Below are positions 23,974 through 32,228 of a DNA stretch of 44,284 nt, piece by piece. The notes under the pieces were generated by a model. It searched no databases and was not told the DNA's origin. It saw nothing but the letters and a program-made list of their open reading frames with translations. Every line of letters begins with the position of its first letter. Position 1 is the first letter of the stretch. Position numbers and translations under genes: made by a program. The stretch lies in assembly GCA_005808505.1 (NCBI GenBank), contig SYLX01000071.1, positions 1 to 44,284 on the forward strand, given 5' to 3'. The DNA is from Bdellovibrionales bacterium (GTDB lineage: Bacteria > Bdellovibrionota > Bdellovibrionia > Bdellovibrionales > JAMPXM01).

Positions 23974-24615
23974 TCAAGGAGCGGGCTTCAAAGCCTCATC
24001 AAAGGCCTGAAGAAAGACATCTATGGGCTGAGCGCCCGAAACACCTAAGCGGCGGTTGAAGATGAAAAACGGGACACCTTGGATTCCCAGCTGTCGAGCT
24101 TCGGCTTCATCGCTTCGGACCTCATCGATGAACTGATCCGTCATCAACATTTGGTGGATCTCGTCTCTGGAAAGTCCTGCAGCCGCTCCCAGATCTGCGA
24201 GAACTTCGACTTTCGCGATGTCCTTACCTTCGGTGAAGTAAGCTTGAAATAGGCGATCCTGGATCTGAGTCTGAAGTCCCTTCGACGCTCCTAAATGCGC
24301 TAAGCGGTGAGCATCGAATGAGTTAGTCGGAACGATCTTCTCCATATGAAATGTCATTCCGCAATCGGCCGCCATCTTCGTGACTCGCTCGTTTGCTTTC
24401 TGAGCCCATTCGAGCGTCTGCCCGTACTTCTTGGAGAGAATTTCCGTAATCTTCTCGGTTTGACTCTTTGGGGAATTGGGATCGAGCTCGAAACTCTTGA
24501 AAGTGACTTTCACGTTGTCCTTCTGTGGGTACTTTTGAAGAGCCAGATCAAACTGGCGTTTCCCAATCGCGCAAAAGGGACAAGCAAAATCTGACCATAC
24601 TTCGACTTCAATCAT
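23974..24615 (-). CDS. DsbA family oxidoreductase, FrnE-like
   Basis: 213 aa. The thioredoxin-fold N-terminus reads V-E-V-W-S-D-F-A-C12-P-F-C15, the C-P-F-C active site typical of FrnE-type DsbA proteins; F-E-L-D-P-N-S-P and the cis-Pro segment G-V-P-F-F-I-F-N near residue 180 also fit. There is no signal peptide, so the protein is cytoplasmic and acts as a thiol-disulfide isomerase or glutathione-transferase-like enzyme. The intervening helical domain has the expected length. It is upstream of the SRPBCC gene on the same strand, and REP copy 5 lies 70 bp upstream of its start. Confidence 0.88.
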   Translation of the reverse strand: MIEVEVWSDFACPFCAIGKRQFDLALQKYPQKDNVKVTFKSFELDPNSPKSQTEKITEILSKKYGQTLEWAQKANERVTKMAADCGMTFHMEKIVPTNSFDAHRLAHLGASKGLQTQIQDRLFQAYFTEGKDIAKVEVLADLGAAAGLSRDEIHQMLMTDQFIDEVRSDEAEARQLGIQGVPFFIFNRRLGVSGAQPIDVFLQAFDEALKPAP

Positions 24616-24684
24616 TTCTAGAGTCTCACTTAAGGATCAAATAGCGGTCAACGTCGGGCGTCTGTCGCTCCGATCCCGACACGT

Positions 24685-24710
24685 CGCTTCTGCAAAAGGA
24701 AACTGGTACT
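24685..24710 (-). repeat. REP-like element, copy 5
   Basis: Minus strand AGTACCAGTTTCC-TTTTGCAGAAGCG, differing in its first base from the GGTACC consensus. It is the only copy not attached to the 3' end of a gene; it lies between the divergent frnE-like gene and the gene at 24885. GC-rich foldback sequence (24655-24684) lies on its downstream side. Confidence 0.82.
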
Positions 24711-24884
24711 AACGGGCAATTTTGGGCACGCAGGTGTCGCGGGAGTTGATAGCGAACCCCGAGCTTCATGCTTCCGGAGGGCGGGCACAGTTAGTGCTCT
24801 AGGTACAAAGTGTTTGCGACGACCTCTGAGCAGAAGACGAAACAAAGCTGCCAGATTCACCAATGTCGCTAGAAGGATTGAACC

Positions 24885-26198
24885 ATGCGTATCATGAATG
24901 CTCTTCTCGCTACGATGATTGCGATCGGCGGCCCGCTTCAAGCTCAAGCCTACGACTGGAACGGCAAGACGATCATGCACGTCACTGACTTCGGCAACAT
25001 GCAAGTTAGCAGCGGCCACCCGCTCGCAACTTTCCGTGCGTTCCAACTCGTCGCTCACGAAGCTAAAAAGCGCGCCGATAAGGGCGATACAGAACTCCGT
25101 GACGCTCTCATGCTCGTCTACGGTGAAGCGAATCTCGAAGATTTCGCGAATAAGAATGGCTATGCCTTCCAAACGACCGTGTTCGGCAACTGGTTGAACG
25201 AAGTGAACACCAACGTCGATCTAGAAGGGAACTTCTTGATGTCGACAGCTGCAGGCTTCTTAGCAGCCCGATATACCGGTGAAACGACGACCGACATGAG
25301 CGTGAAGATCGGCACTCACGAGCACAACGAGTACGGCGATCTAACAGAAGCTCAGATGCACGGCGACCACTCGGTTGTTTGGGATGCAGCGACTGGATAT
25401 TCTTCGACGAACTTCCGTCACAGCATGATGGTGACATCGAAAGATGCTTACCACCCCATCACGCAGGACCAGACGTTCGATCGCATCACAGAGCACTACG
25501 CTTATCACTCGATCTCGGTTGCGATCCAAGGTCTTCTCGACACGGTTGTAGCTGAAACCGAAAACGCAGAACTCGAGCAGAGCAAAACGTTCTGGGGCCG
25601 CATGACGGATCTCCGCAAGAAACTCGGCTCAAGCGTGTTCGTATCGGATCGTAACCGCCATAAGTCGAACTTCCGCTACATCGATGCACTGAGCAACTTG
25701 GGCGGCGTGTTCCACTTGGTTCAAGACTCGTCGGTTGCTTGTACGGATAAGATGAAACTCATCATCCCCGACTGTATCGAAGGCGATGGCCACGGTATCG
25801 TTCGCAACATCGGCGGCCGCTACCAAGTCGTAGCTCTAGCGGATGACGAAGTTTACCAAGCTCGCAAAGACTTCCACGGAAAACTCGACAACGTTTACCG
25901 TCCCGAAAACATCGAGAAAGTCTTCGGAAGCTTTGACCCAGCGATCGCGGGTGCGCACATCCTCCGTGAAGTAGCGCTCTCGGTTTACCGCCAACACAAA
26001 GAGTGGAACAAAAATCCTTCAAAGCGCATCAAAGCGGTTAACGCCGATGGTTCAATGACGGATGAGTTTGTTCGCGCCACTTACGAAGCTACGAAGATCG
26101 CGGCTAAAAAGATCAACAACGGTTACGTTCGTATCCGTTACGCTGAGAAGAAAGACCGCATCCTTCCCCCGAAGCTTTCTGACCTCCAGGCGAAGTAA
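24885..26198 (+). CDS. Secreted protein of unknown function with His/Asp-rich motifs
   Basis: 437 aa with a Sec signal (M-N-A-L-L-A-T-M-I-A-I-G-G-P-L-Q-A-Q-A). I do not recognise the family. Visible features are a cluster H-E-H-N-E-Y-G-D...H-G-D-H near residues 140-160, I-T-E-H-Y-A-Y-H-S near 205, and L-G-G-V-F-H-L-V-Q-D-S near 275. The H-x-x-Q-D-S pattern recalls the zinc-site helix of phospholipase C/P1-nuclease-like proteins, which would fit a secreted metal-dependent hydrolase, but the similarity is weak. The mature part is mostly helical in composition, with few Cys. The ATG lies in a leader with no strong ribosome binding site (GAAGGATTGAACC gives AAGGA 8 nt before). A terminator follows the gene, so it is probably monocistronic. 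Confidence 0.7.
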   Translation: MRIMNALLATMIAIGGPLQAQAYDWNGKTIMHVTDFGNMQVSSGHPLATFRAFQLVAHEAKKRADKGDTELRDALMLVYGEANLEDFANKNGYAFQTTVFGNWLNEVNTNVDLEGNFLMSTAAGFLAARYTGETTTDMSVKIGTHEHNEYGDLTEAQMHGDHSVVWDAATGYSSTNFRHSMMVTSKDAYHPITQDQTFDRITEHYAYHSISVAIQGLLDTVVAETENAELEQSKTFWGRMTDLRKKLGSSVFVSDRNRHKSNFRYIDALSNLGGVFHLVQDSSVACTDKMKLIIPDCIEGDGHGIVRNIGGRYQVVALADDEVYQARKDFHGKLDNVYRPENIEKVFGSFDPAIAGAHILREVALSVYRQHKEWNKNPSKRIKAVNADGSMTDEFVRATYEATKIAAKKINNGYVRIRYAEKKDRILPPKLSDLQAK

Positions 26199-26228
26199 TC
26201 CTTCCGCCTCAGACTTGAAGTCCCTGCT

Positions 26229-26257
26229 CCGAGCCGCTCTTAGCGCGGCTCGGTTGC
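26229..26257 (+). terminator. Rho-independent terminator
   Basis: A 9-bp perfect GC-rich stem (CCGAGCCGC / GCGGCTCGG) with a 7-nt loop and a short TTGCATTT tail lies 30 nt downstream of the secreted protein gene and before the helicase gene. Confidence 0.65.
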
Positions 26258-26315
26258 ATTTCCGGGCTCGCGAAGTTTTTCACCCCATTCAATCGTTCTC
26301 GACAGCAGGTGAGTT

Positions 26316-27653
26316 ATGGTAAATGATCGCGCCATGAAATCCTTTTCCGAATTCGACTTGCTCCCTTCCCTTCAGAAAACCCTCGACGATAAGAATTTAT
26401 CGAAACCGACCGAGATCCAAGCCAAGGTGATTCCGCTCATGATGAATGGCGAATCCGTCGTCGGCATCTCGGAGACCGGCAGCGGAAAGACTCTCGCCTA
26501 CGCGTTGCCTCTTCTTCACCAACTGAAAGAGCTTGAGAATACCTACGATCCCGTTCTCGATGACAGCACTCCCCGAGCCGTGATCATGGTTCCGACACGT
26601 GAACTCGGTGAGCAGATCGCAAAAGTCTTTAAGACTCTCACTCACGACACGCGTCTTCGAGTTCGGACAGCTCTTGGCGGAATGGCGTTGGATCAAGCCC
26701 GCCGAAACGTCGCGGGCGTTTTCGAGATTCTTCTCGCGACTCCCGGTCGTTTAGTTCAGCTCTTGAAGGCAGAGCTGATTCACCTTGATGACGTGCGCAT
26801 GCTGATTTTCGATGAAGCCGATCAGATGATGGATGAAGGATTCAAAGCCGATTCTGACTTTATCGCCGAGTCCTGCCCGGAAGAACTCCAACTCGGATTG
26901 TTTTCGGCAACGATCTCCCCTCGAGTTCAGGAGTTGATGGATACGCTTTTCGCAAAAGCCAACGTCATCAAAAGCGCTGGCAGCGGCAAAGTTGTTAAAA
27001 CTCTGGTGACAAAGAACATGACCGTCACCGACGGCAAGCGCTGGCCGGTGCTAGAGAAAATTCTCGCTACACCTGTTGAAGGCGGAACGCTCATCTTCGC
27101 GAATACGCGAGAGCAGTGCGACAAGATCGCAAAAGATCTCGCGGCAAATGGTTACGCATGCGCCCTCTACCGCGGCGAGATGGATAAGAACGAGCGTCGC
27201 AAAAACTACAAGCGCTTCCGCGATGGCGATATCGATATCCTCGTAGCGACAGACGTCGCGGGCCGAGGTCTAGATATTGAAAACGTGAGCCGAGTGATCA
27301 ACTATCACCTTCCTCAGCAGATGGATAATTACCTGCACCGCGTGGGTCGCACGGCACGCGCTGGTCGGTCAGGCCTTGTGGTGAATCTCGTGACAGAAAG
27401 GGATGAGCCGCTGATGGCAAAGCTTGAGGGTCGTGAGGTGAAAAATCCTCCACGCACTCGACAACCTTCCGGCGTACGATCTGGTGAGAAGCCGCGCTTC
27501 GCAAACAAAGGTAAAACCGGCGGCGCGCGATCTTTCGATAAAGCGGAAAAGAAATCTTCCTCCCGGCCCGGGTCCAAACCCGGTCCCGGAGGTCGACCAG
27601 GTGGCAGACCAAAATCTAAGTTTGCCGGAAAGCCGGGTAAGAAACGTTCGTAA
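26316..27653 (+). CDS. DEAD-box ATP-dependent RNA helicase
   Basis: 445 aa. All core motifs are present: the Q motif region, Walker A G-S-G-K-T (55-59), P-T-R-E-L, T-P-G-R, D-E-A-D (166-169), S-A-T (197-199), A-T-D-V-A-G-R-G-L-D and H-R-V-G-R-T-A-R-A-G. A basic Gly/Pro/Lys-rich tail of about 80 residues (R-P-G-S-K-P-G-P-G-G-R-P-type) probably binds RNA. These helicases unwind short RNA duplexes in ribosome assembly or mRNA decay; RhlE/RhlB-like naming would go beyond the evidence. ATG 26316 with upstream AGGTGAG or ATG 26334 are both possible starts. It stands alone after a terminator. Confidence 0.95.
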   Translation: MVNDRAMKSFSEFDLLPSLQKTLDDKNLSKPTEIQAKVIPLMMNGESVVGISETGSGKTLAYALPLLHQLKELENTYDPVLDDSTPRAVIMVPTRELGEQIAKVFKTLTHDTRLRVRTALGGMALDQARRNVAGVFEILLATPGRLVQLLKAELIHLDDVRMLIFDEADQMMDEGFKADSDFIAESCPEELQLGLFSATISPRVQELMDTLFAKANVIKSAGSGKVVKTLVTKNMTVTDGKRWPVLEKILATPVEGGTLIFANTREQCDKIAKDLAANGYACALYRGEMDKNERRKNYKRFRDGDIDILVATDVAGRGLDIENVSRVINYHLPQQMDNYLHRVGRTARAGRSGLVVNLVTERDEPLMAKLEGREVKNPPRTRQPSGVRSGEKPRFANKGKTGGARSFDKAEKKSSSRPGSKPGPGGRPGGRPKSKFAGKPGKKRS

Positions 27654-27870
27654 GCCGATCTCCAAAGTTGCGTAAATCCTTAACGAGCTCGGTAGCGAAA
27701 CCCAGCTCGCTAAATAATAAAATTTCGCGGCGAGGAAGAGAGCAACCGTACGGACTCTCGCACCCCAGCTGTTTTGAATCTGCAGACTATTTGTCAGATG
27801 GATCCAGTCTTGAAGAACAATACCAGAGATTCGCTGTCGCTAATCGAAGAGCCCGAATACAAAGAGGATC

Positions 27871-28491
27871 ATGAAGCCAAACACCCATGCACGTAGCTAC
27901 TCGATCGCCACTCTCGCCCTAATCTATTTAGTTCTTCGTTTTGGTTTTACGCGGCAGCTTGATGCGCTAGGGCCATACGCTGCGTATCTAATGGAAGTTG
28001 GATTCGTGATCATCGCGCTCGGTATCGTTGGGCGTCCATCTCTTCGGGCGTTCAAACTACCTCGAGCAGCGTTTTACTACTTCCCACTAGCACTCGCAGC
28101 CGGTTACGGAATTTTCATCGCGGCTGGGTATTCGGGCGTGCCGATCCCCTTTGATCTTGTGGGAACAGAAACAGTCCTCTTTTTACTTCTCGTCGCGCCC
28201 ATTTTAGAGGAACTCATTTTCAGATTCCTCCTTTGGCAGCCTGTTCAAGCTCTAACCGGACGTGCGTGGCTGGCGCTGATCTTCACTGCTTTTCTCTTTT
28301 CATATTCCCACCTTCACGCCATTTGGTTTGTTCCGCCCGTTATCCACAGCTTTATCATCTACCAAACCGCATATACGCTCGCCCTTGGTGTCGCTTGTGG
28401 ATACTTTGTCTACCGCTACAATTCGGTAACAGGTGCAATGATGATCCATTTCGCATTCAATTTAGGATTCTACTTGGCTTCGCGCTTCTAG
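27871..28491 (+). CDS. CPBP family intramembrane metalloprotease
   Basis: 206 aa with about seven hydrophobic segments. The Abi/CPBP (CAAX protease) motifs are E113-E114-x-x-x-R in L-E-E-L-I-F-R, S-H147-L-H149 in the next helix and H193-F-A-F-N197 near the end, giving the expected Glu/His metal ligands. Such proteases process prenylated or membrane peptides, and in some bacteria they protect against or mature bacteriocins. The lanthipeptide operon is 15 kb away, so no link is claimed. ATG 27871 has AGAGGA just upstream. Confidence 0.88.
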   Translation: MKPNTHARSYSIATLALIYLVLRFGFTRQLDALGPYAAYLMEVGFVIIALGIVGRPSLRAFKLPRAAFYYFPLALAAGYGIFIAAGYSGVPIPFDLVGTETVLFLLLVAPILEELIFRFLLWQPVQALTGRAWLALIFTAFLFSYSHLHAIWFVPPVIHSFIIYQTAYTLALGVACGYFVYRYNSVTGAMMIHFAFNLGFYLASRF

Positions 28492-28536
28492 CGTTCCGCA
28501 TTTATATGCGCCACTCATGAATTTGCCAGTTGAGAA

Positions 28537-28815
28537 ATGATGATCGCTCGCGAAAAAGAAATCACGATCTGCTCTGGATGCACCACTCGAAGTTCATTGA
28601 GCCGCGATGAACTCAATGAACTCATCGAAAAGCTTCACGCGGAACTCGCTCGTCGCAAACCCGAGACGATCTGGCGCATCAGCACGCAGTCTTGCTTTCG
28701 TTTCTGTCCGCAAGATCGCATCGTCTTGAGCGTAGGTCGAAGCTTGGCAATGAGCCGATCGCGCCAGCTTGAGGACCTTGTGAAACAGATCTTGAGCTTT
28801 CCAGAACCTGATTGA
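28537..28815 (+). CDS. Small (2Fe-2S) ferredoxin-like protein
   Basis: 92 aa. C-S-G-C near residue 13 and S-C-F-R-F-C-P near 52-58 give the four Cys in the C-x2-C ... C-x3-C spacing of thioredoxin-like ferredoxins, with V-L-S-V-G-R following as the last strand. The helix between (L-S-R-D-E-L-N-E-L-I-E-K-L) also fits. The function is not known; the protein may carry electrons or be a DUF1636-like protein. The start is either ATG of the pair 28537/28540. The gene follows the CPBP gene by 45 bp and may be co-transcribed. Confidence 0.6.
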   Translation: MMIAREKEITICSGCTTRSSLSRDELNELIEKLHAELARRKPETIWRISTQSCFRFCPQDRIVLSVGRSLAMSRSRQLEDLVKQILSFPEPD

Positions 28816-29070
28816 AGATGTCTACTAGACCTTCTTCTGAAACGCCCTCTGCAAGAAAGCTCGGATCAAAGGGCAAATCCGCTGACCCGGAGACTCTGTA
28901 ATTCGAACGCAGCTCATGTTCATTCCTTTGAAACGTTAGCTGATCACTTCCTTCAGATTGCCGAGGGATTGGTCCTTCAGCAATCGATTGAGCGTGGATC
29001 TCAGCTAAAGATCACAGATGAAAAGGTGATGAACGGAACTTGAGAATGGGTCTGGACCTATGAATTAATC

Positions 29071-29637
29071 CTAACTCAAGGCCTGGAGTGTTTTGTTCAC
29101 ACGTTGATCGATGGAACCAGTGACCTCAATCACCACAAGATGGCTCAGGAGTCCAAGGGTGTCATCGAGAAGAAATTCTTTGAGGATTTGGTCGACGCGG
29201 GCTCGAAGCTTACGGCCTTCCCTCGAAACCGCACCGATACGATCAGGATCTTCTACGGGGCAAAGAATGATCGCGTCTACATCAGCGAGTGCCTCTTCGC
29301 ACAGTTCAATCCACTCTTGTTTATCAAAGCTTTCGCGAGGCCGAAGACTAAGAGCGTACGCTAAGAAGTCGAGAGGAGATCGATCGAAGATCGTGTCCCC
29401 TCGACTTTCTTTGATCGATGAATGCCAGACTTTTAACTGTTCGAAGAAATCTTCCACCGTAGGAACTTCGGGGAAGTCATAACCTTCTTCAACCATCCGA
29501 TGATAAGGCTCCTCGAATAACTCGTAGTCTTTGAGTTTGGACTGAAGCTCTTCGGCAAGAGTCGACTTCCCCGTTGAGTGAGTGCCCGCTATTGCTATAC
29601 GCAAAAAATGCTCCCGGTTGCGAAGTCGAGAATTCAC
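29071..29637 (-). CDS. P-loop ATPase/kinase of the AAA_28 type
   Basis: 188 aa. The Walker A G-T-H-S-T-G-K-S-T lies near residues 18-26, followed by F-E-E-P-Y-H-R, a D-R-S-P-L-D-F motif as in deoxynucleoside-kinase-like and NadR-like P-loop proteins, and a lid region R-E-G-R-K-L-R-A-R. It probably phosphorylates a small substrate or RNA end; the substrate is unknown. The start is a GTG whose GTGA overlaps the TGA of the nucleotidyltransferase gene upstream, so the two are translationally coupled. The paired context suggests a common nucleotide- or RNA-related task. Confidence 0.75.
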   Translation of the reverse strand: MNSRLRNREHFLRIAIAGTHSTGKSTLAEELQSKLKDYELFEEPYHRMVEEGYDFPEVPTVEDFFEQLKVWHSSIKESRGDTIFDRSPLDFLAYALSLRPRESFDKQEWIELCEEALADVDAIILCPVEDPDRIGAVSREGRKLRARVDQILKEFLLDDTLGLLSHLVVIEVTGSIDQRVNKTLQALS

Positions 29638-30284
29638 TTCACCGTAACAACTCGATCGACAAGTTTTTTTAAGAGCTTTAGATCCGTAGGTTGGCTAAGA
29701 ACTCGATCGTAGAGACGGTAAGTTGCGGGATCATTTCGCTTCAACCAAGCGAAGCTCTCTTTTGACCCCCAATATCTCGCTTTTCTCAGATTGAAGTACT
29801 CATACAAGAGCGCTTCGTGGAGCCACGATCTACGATACTTGGCTTCCAAATCGTCGGCTTCAGCTCTTTCTAACATCTTGTACGCCCAAATCTTTCGCGC
29901 TTCGATTTCGTCAGCCGGCAAGGGTTGATGGGGTTTCTTGAGAGCACGGCGGAGCTTCGCCATGAGTTGAGTCCCGAACTTATCCTTTTCAAAAAGGACC
30001 AAGGCTTCCTTCATGTAGAAATGCTGATCGTCGATGCGCTTGAGGTCGATCTCCGGGAAAATGAAGACATCAAGGAATTTGCCATTTCGCTTCTCCGCCA
30101 CTCGAATCTTCCGGCCATGTTTTCTGATTCCGGCGAGATCGTAATCGCTCTTGAGGGTCGCATCCCCTCTGGCTCGCGAGCCGTACAGCAAAACGGTATG
30201 GCATTTGTATTTTTCGATAAGCTCTCGAACAGCGCCTTGCAAGAAGGGATCTTCGTGGACAAACGGCTGATCTATCTTCTTCAT
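29634..30284 (-). CDS. Nucleotidyltransferase-domain protein (MNT-like) with helical C-terminal domain
   Basis: 216 aa. The polymerase-beta-like nucleotidyltransferase signature is clear: L-L-Y-G35-S36-R-A-R-G-D-A-T-L-K-S-D47-Y-D49, the G-S-x10-D-x-D motif, and a third acidic strand in F-L-D-V-F-I-F. The C-terminal 100 residues are helical and rich in Arg/Lys/Tyr (Y-R-R-S-W-L-H-E-A-L-L-Y-E-Y). Proteins of this size transfer a nucleotide to a small molecule, tRNA or protein; minimal versions act as antitoxins of HEPN toxins. It is the first gene of a two-gene operon with the P-loop ATPase. The perfect hairpin at 30335-30369 lies 50 bp upstream of its ATG. Confidence 0.75.
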   Translation of the reverse strand: MKKIDQPFVHEDPFLQGAVRELIEKYKCHTVLLYGSRARGDATLKSDYDLAGIRKHGRKIRVAEKRNGKFLDVFIFPEIDLKRIDDQHFYMKEALVLFEKDKFGTQLMAKLRRALKKPHQPLPADEIEARKIWAYKMLERAEADDLEAKYRRSWLHEALLYEYFNLRKARYWGSKESFAWLKRNDPATYRLYDRVLSQPTDLKLLKKLVDRVVTVK

Positions 30285-30334
30285 TTCGGCCCCCGTTTAG
30301 GTCTCTACGTCACCACACCTCATAGGGCGAATCA

Positions 30335-30369
30335 ATTCACACATGGCAACCGCTTTGCCATGTGTGAAT
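30335..30369. promoter_or_regulatory. Perfect 15-bp inverted repeat between divergent genes
   Basis: ATTCACACATGGCAA and its exact complement are separated by 5 nt (CCGCT). It lies between the divergently transcribed nucleotidyltransferase gene (start 30284) and the secreted CcmI-C-like gene (start 30446). It could be an operator, an mRNA leader hairpin or the terminator of a small RNA; the lack of a following T tract speaks against the last on the plus strand. Confidence 0.6.
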
Positions 30370-30445
30370 CTCTTCGAAGGAGTTGCTTTTTAGCTCGAGT
30401 CGGGCCAATTCATTCTGAGAAACCTTCCACGATAAAGGAGTCTTC

Positions 30446-30829
30446 ATGATTCGCTCGACCTTGATTGCAGCATTTCTCGCCTTCGCAACTCTTGCCCAAG
30501 CGGCACCGAGTGAAATCTCGGGAGAAATCACGGTCGCCAAAGGCGCTACGATCAAACCAGGTGGTGCGCTCTTCGTTATGGCGAAAGAGACCGGCAAACC
30601 GATGCCCGTTGCGGTTTTGCGCGTGGCGGATCCAAAGTTTCCTTTCAAGTTCACGCTCAGCGAGAAAAACGCGATGATGCCCGGCACACCTTTCACAGGT
30701 TCGTACCTCATCACGGCTCGATACTCCCCAACAGGAGATGCGATGGATAAAACGGGCCCTGAAGGAACGCAGACAAATCCCGTTGCTGTTGGTAGCAAGG
30801 ACGTAAAAATCGAGATGAAAGCTCGATAG
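30446..30829 (+). CDS. Periplasmic single-domain protein resembling the C-terminus of CcmI/CycH
   Basis: 127 aa with a Sec signal (L-I-A-A-F-L-A-F-A-T-L-A-Q-A). The mature part follows the C-terminal domain of the cytochrome c biogenesis factor CcmI (CycH): I-S-G-E-I-T-V-A, then G-A-L-F-V-M-A-K, M-P-V-A-V-L-R-V, F-P-F-K-F-T-L and A-M-M-P-G-T. In CcmI this domain binds apocytochrome c. Stand-alone copies are known only as hypothetical proteins. The ATG is 8-10 nt after AAGGAG (30435-30440). The gene converges with the PhyH gene, 2 bp apart. Confidence 0.72.
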   Translation: MIRSTLIAAFLAFATLAQAAPSEISGEITVAKGATIKPGGALFVMAKETGKPMPVAVLRVADPKFPFKFTLSEKNAMMPGTPFTGSYLITARYSPTGDAMDKTGPEGTQTNPVAVGSKDVKIEMKAR

Positions 30830-30831
30830 GC

Positions 30832-31698
30832 TTAATAGTCCTTATCGACGCCCATCACGAGACCTTCGATATCGTGCTTTTGCGTGATGGGCTCCGGTTT
30901 CTCCACAACTCGACAAACTAGATGCTTCTTGAGAACGTCAGGAAGCGATTCATAAAATGCTTTCGTCACTTGCATATCGTGAAGGGCCGCGTGTCCAGCT
31001 CCAGGTGCATCAACGCCGACAACCAATACTGGGCGTGGAACCATAGAAGCATGAGCTGTTCCGCGATGAATCGTCAGCGCTGAGCGGCACGAGAGATCAC
31101 CCATCTTCGGAAAAGTCCGAATCGCGCGCTCCGCAAATCGAGGTGAGAGATCGCGCGGTGGAAACATCTCGTGCTTCCAGCTCCTCCCATCATCCCACTG
31201 AGTTCCTAACGCAATTTCAAATGGACCCATTTCGGCAGTTACATCGACCGCAGTCATATTGAACGCAAGAGAGGTGATTCGTCTCTCTTCGTAAGACTCT
31301 TTCGGTGATGGAAAGTCCCGATGCCAAGGCTGATACTGAGCGCCTTCAAACGGTATATCAAAGCCAATCTCAACGATCTCGAAGTCCGGGCCTAAAACAG
31401 CTTCACTCATCGCGAGGAACCAGGGATGAGTCGTCAGCTCCACGAATCCTGAGATCATCTCGGGCTGAACTTCGACATACCATCGCCGAGGACCGCGACC
31501 AATGGCGCCTCCGGGACGCTGAATGCTTTCCCAAAAAATCTTCATGATGTCGTTGCGTAGATTCTGCACCCACGCTTGGCTGAAGGCTCCACGACGTGCC
31601 GCAATGCCATCGCGATAAAGCTTCTCGACAGCGAGTTGAACTAAACCTGTCTCTGCGGAAAGAGCTTGCGTTGAAGTTGGCGTGCGTTCGATTTCCAT
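30832..31698 (-). CDS. Phytanoyl-CoA dioxygenase (PhyH) family oxygenase
   Basis: 288 aa from ATG 31698. The Fe(II) facial triad is visible as W-H126-R-D128-F-P and H211 in I-H211-R-G-T-A-H216, with R222 downstream as the likely 2-oxoglutarate-binding Arg. The family hydroxylates small molecules such as fatty acyl or secondary-metabolite substrates. ATG 31698 has GGGAG 6 nt upstream; a longer frame begins at 31794, but its first 32 residues overlap the SRPBCC gene and look non-native. The gene is the last of a run of three minus-strand genes (GNAT, SRPBCC, PhyH). The substrate is unknown. Confidence 0.8.
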   Translation of the reverse strand: MEIERTPTSTQALSAETGLVQLAVEKLYRDGIAARRGAFSQAWVQNLRNDIMKIFWESIQRPGGAIGRGPRRWYVEVQPEMISGFVELTTHPWFLAMSEAVLGPDFEIVEIGFDIPFEGAQYQPWHRDFPSPKESYEERRITSLAFNMTAVDVTAEMGPFEIALGTQWDDGRSWKHEMFPPRDLSPRFAERAIRTFPKMGDLSCRSALTIHRGTAHASMVPRPVLVVGVDAPGAGHAALHDMQVTKAFYESLPDVLKKHLVCRVVEKPEPITQKHDIEGLVMGVDKDY

Positions 31699-31790
31699 CT
31701 CTCGCTCCCGTTTTGAGTGCTGACTTTTACTGCCAGCACGAAAAACCGTCGAGCTCCACCAACTTAGCTGAGGTCGAGCCAGAGCGAAGA

Positions 31791-32228
31791 TCACGAGCGG
31801 GAGGAGACCTCCAGCAACGATCTTAGCGTTTCGAGATCCTTCCGGATCAAATCCGCATCGTGTGCGAAATCATCATCGTTCATTCGTGGAAGCCTAAAAA
31901 GAGTGAAGACGACCTCACTCCCCTTGCTGTTAGCGACGACTCGAAATGGATTGTGGTTCACTTCACCACTCGGGAGAGTCACGTCGTGGTCCATGACGCC
32001 AAAGGAATTTCCGTCTGCAAACTTAACCTTCACGTCACCCATCGGTGACTGACAAAGCCAAGAATCACCTGAACGAACAATCGTCGCACCGCTAAGCCCT
32101 GCAGCCCAGCGAGGAAGATTTTGCGGATCCGAAGCAAAAGCGTAAACTTCTTCAGGAGTTTTCCGAATCGACTGACTGATATGCAAAGCTGGATAGACGC
32201 TGACTGAATCCTCTCGGGGCTGGCTCAC
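31791..32228 (-). CDS. SRPBCC family (polyketide cyclase-like) protein
   Basis: About 145 aa. I-R-K-T-P-E-E-V-Y-A-F-A-S-D-P-Q-N-L-P-R-W-A-A-G near the N-terminus is the SRPBCC/polyketide-cyclase-2 signature; the last helix D-L-I-R-K-D-L-E-T-L also fits. The domain binds hydrophobic ligands. I choose GTG 32228 because AAGGAG stands 8 nt upstream and its GTGA overlaps the TGA of the GNAT gene; the GTG at 32237 lies inside that ribosome binding site. Translation is therefore coupled to the GNAT gene. Confidence 0.8.
   Translation of the reverse strand: MSQPREDSVSVYPALHISQSIRKTPEEVYAFASDPQNLPRWAAGLSGATIVRSGDSWLCQSPMGDVKVKFADGNSFGVMDHDVTLPSGEVNHNPFRVVANSKGSEVVFTLFRLPRMNDDDFAHDADLIRKDLETLRSLLEVSSRS

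Noticed and set aside
24648..25172. 174-codon minus-strand frame over the start of the secreted protein gene
   Set aside because: It contains translated REP sequence and has no domain; the plus-strand gene with a signal peptide is clearly real.
27871..28491. CPBP protease as part of the lanthipeptide system
   Set aside because: It lies 15 kb away with unrelated genes between; proximity does not support a link.
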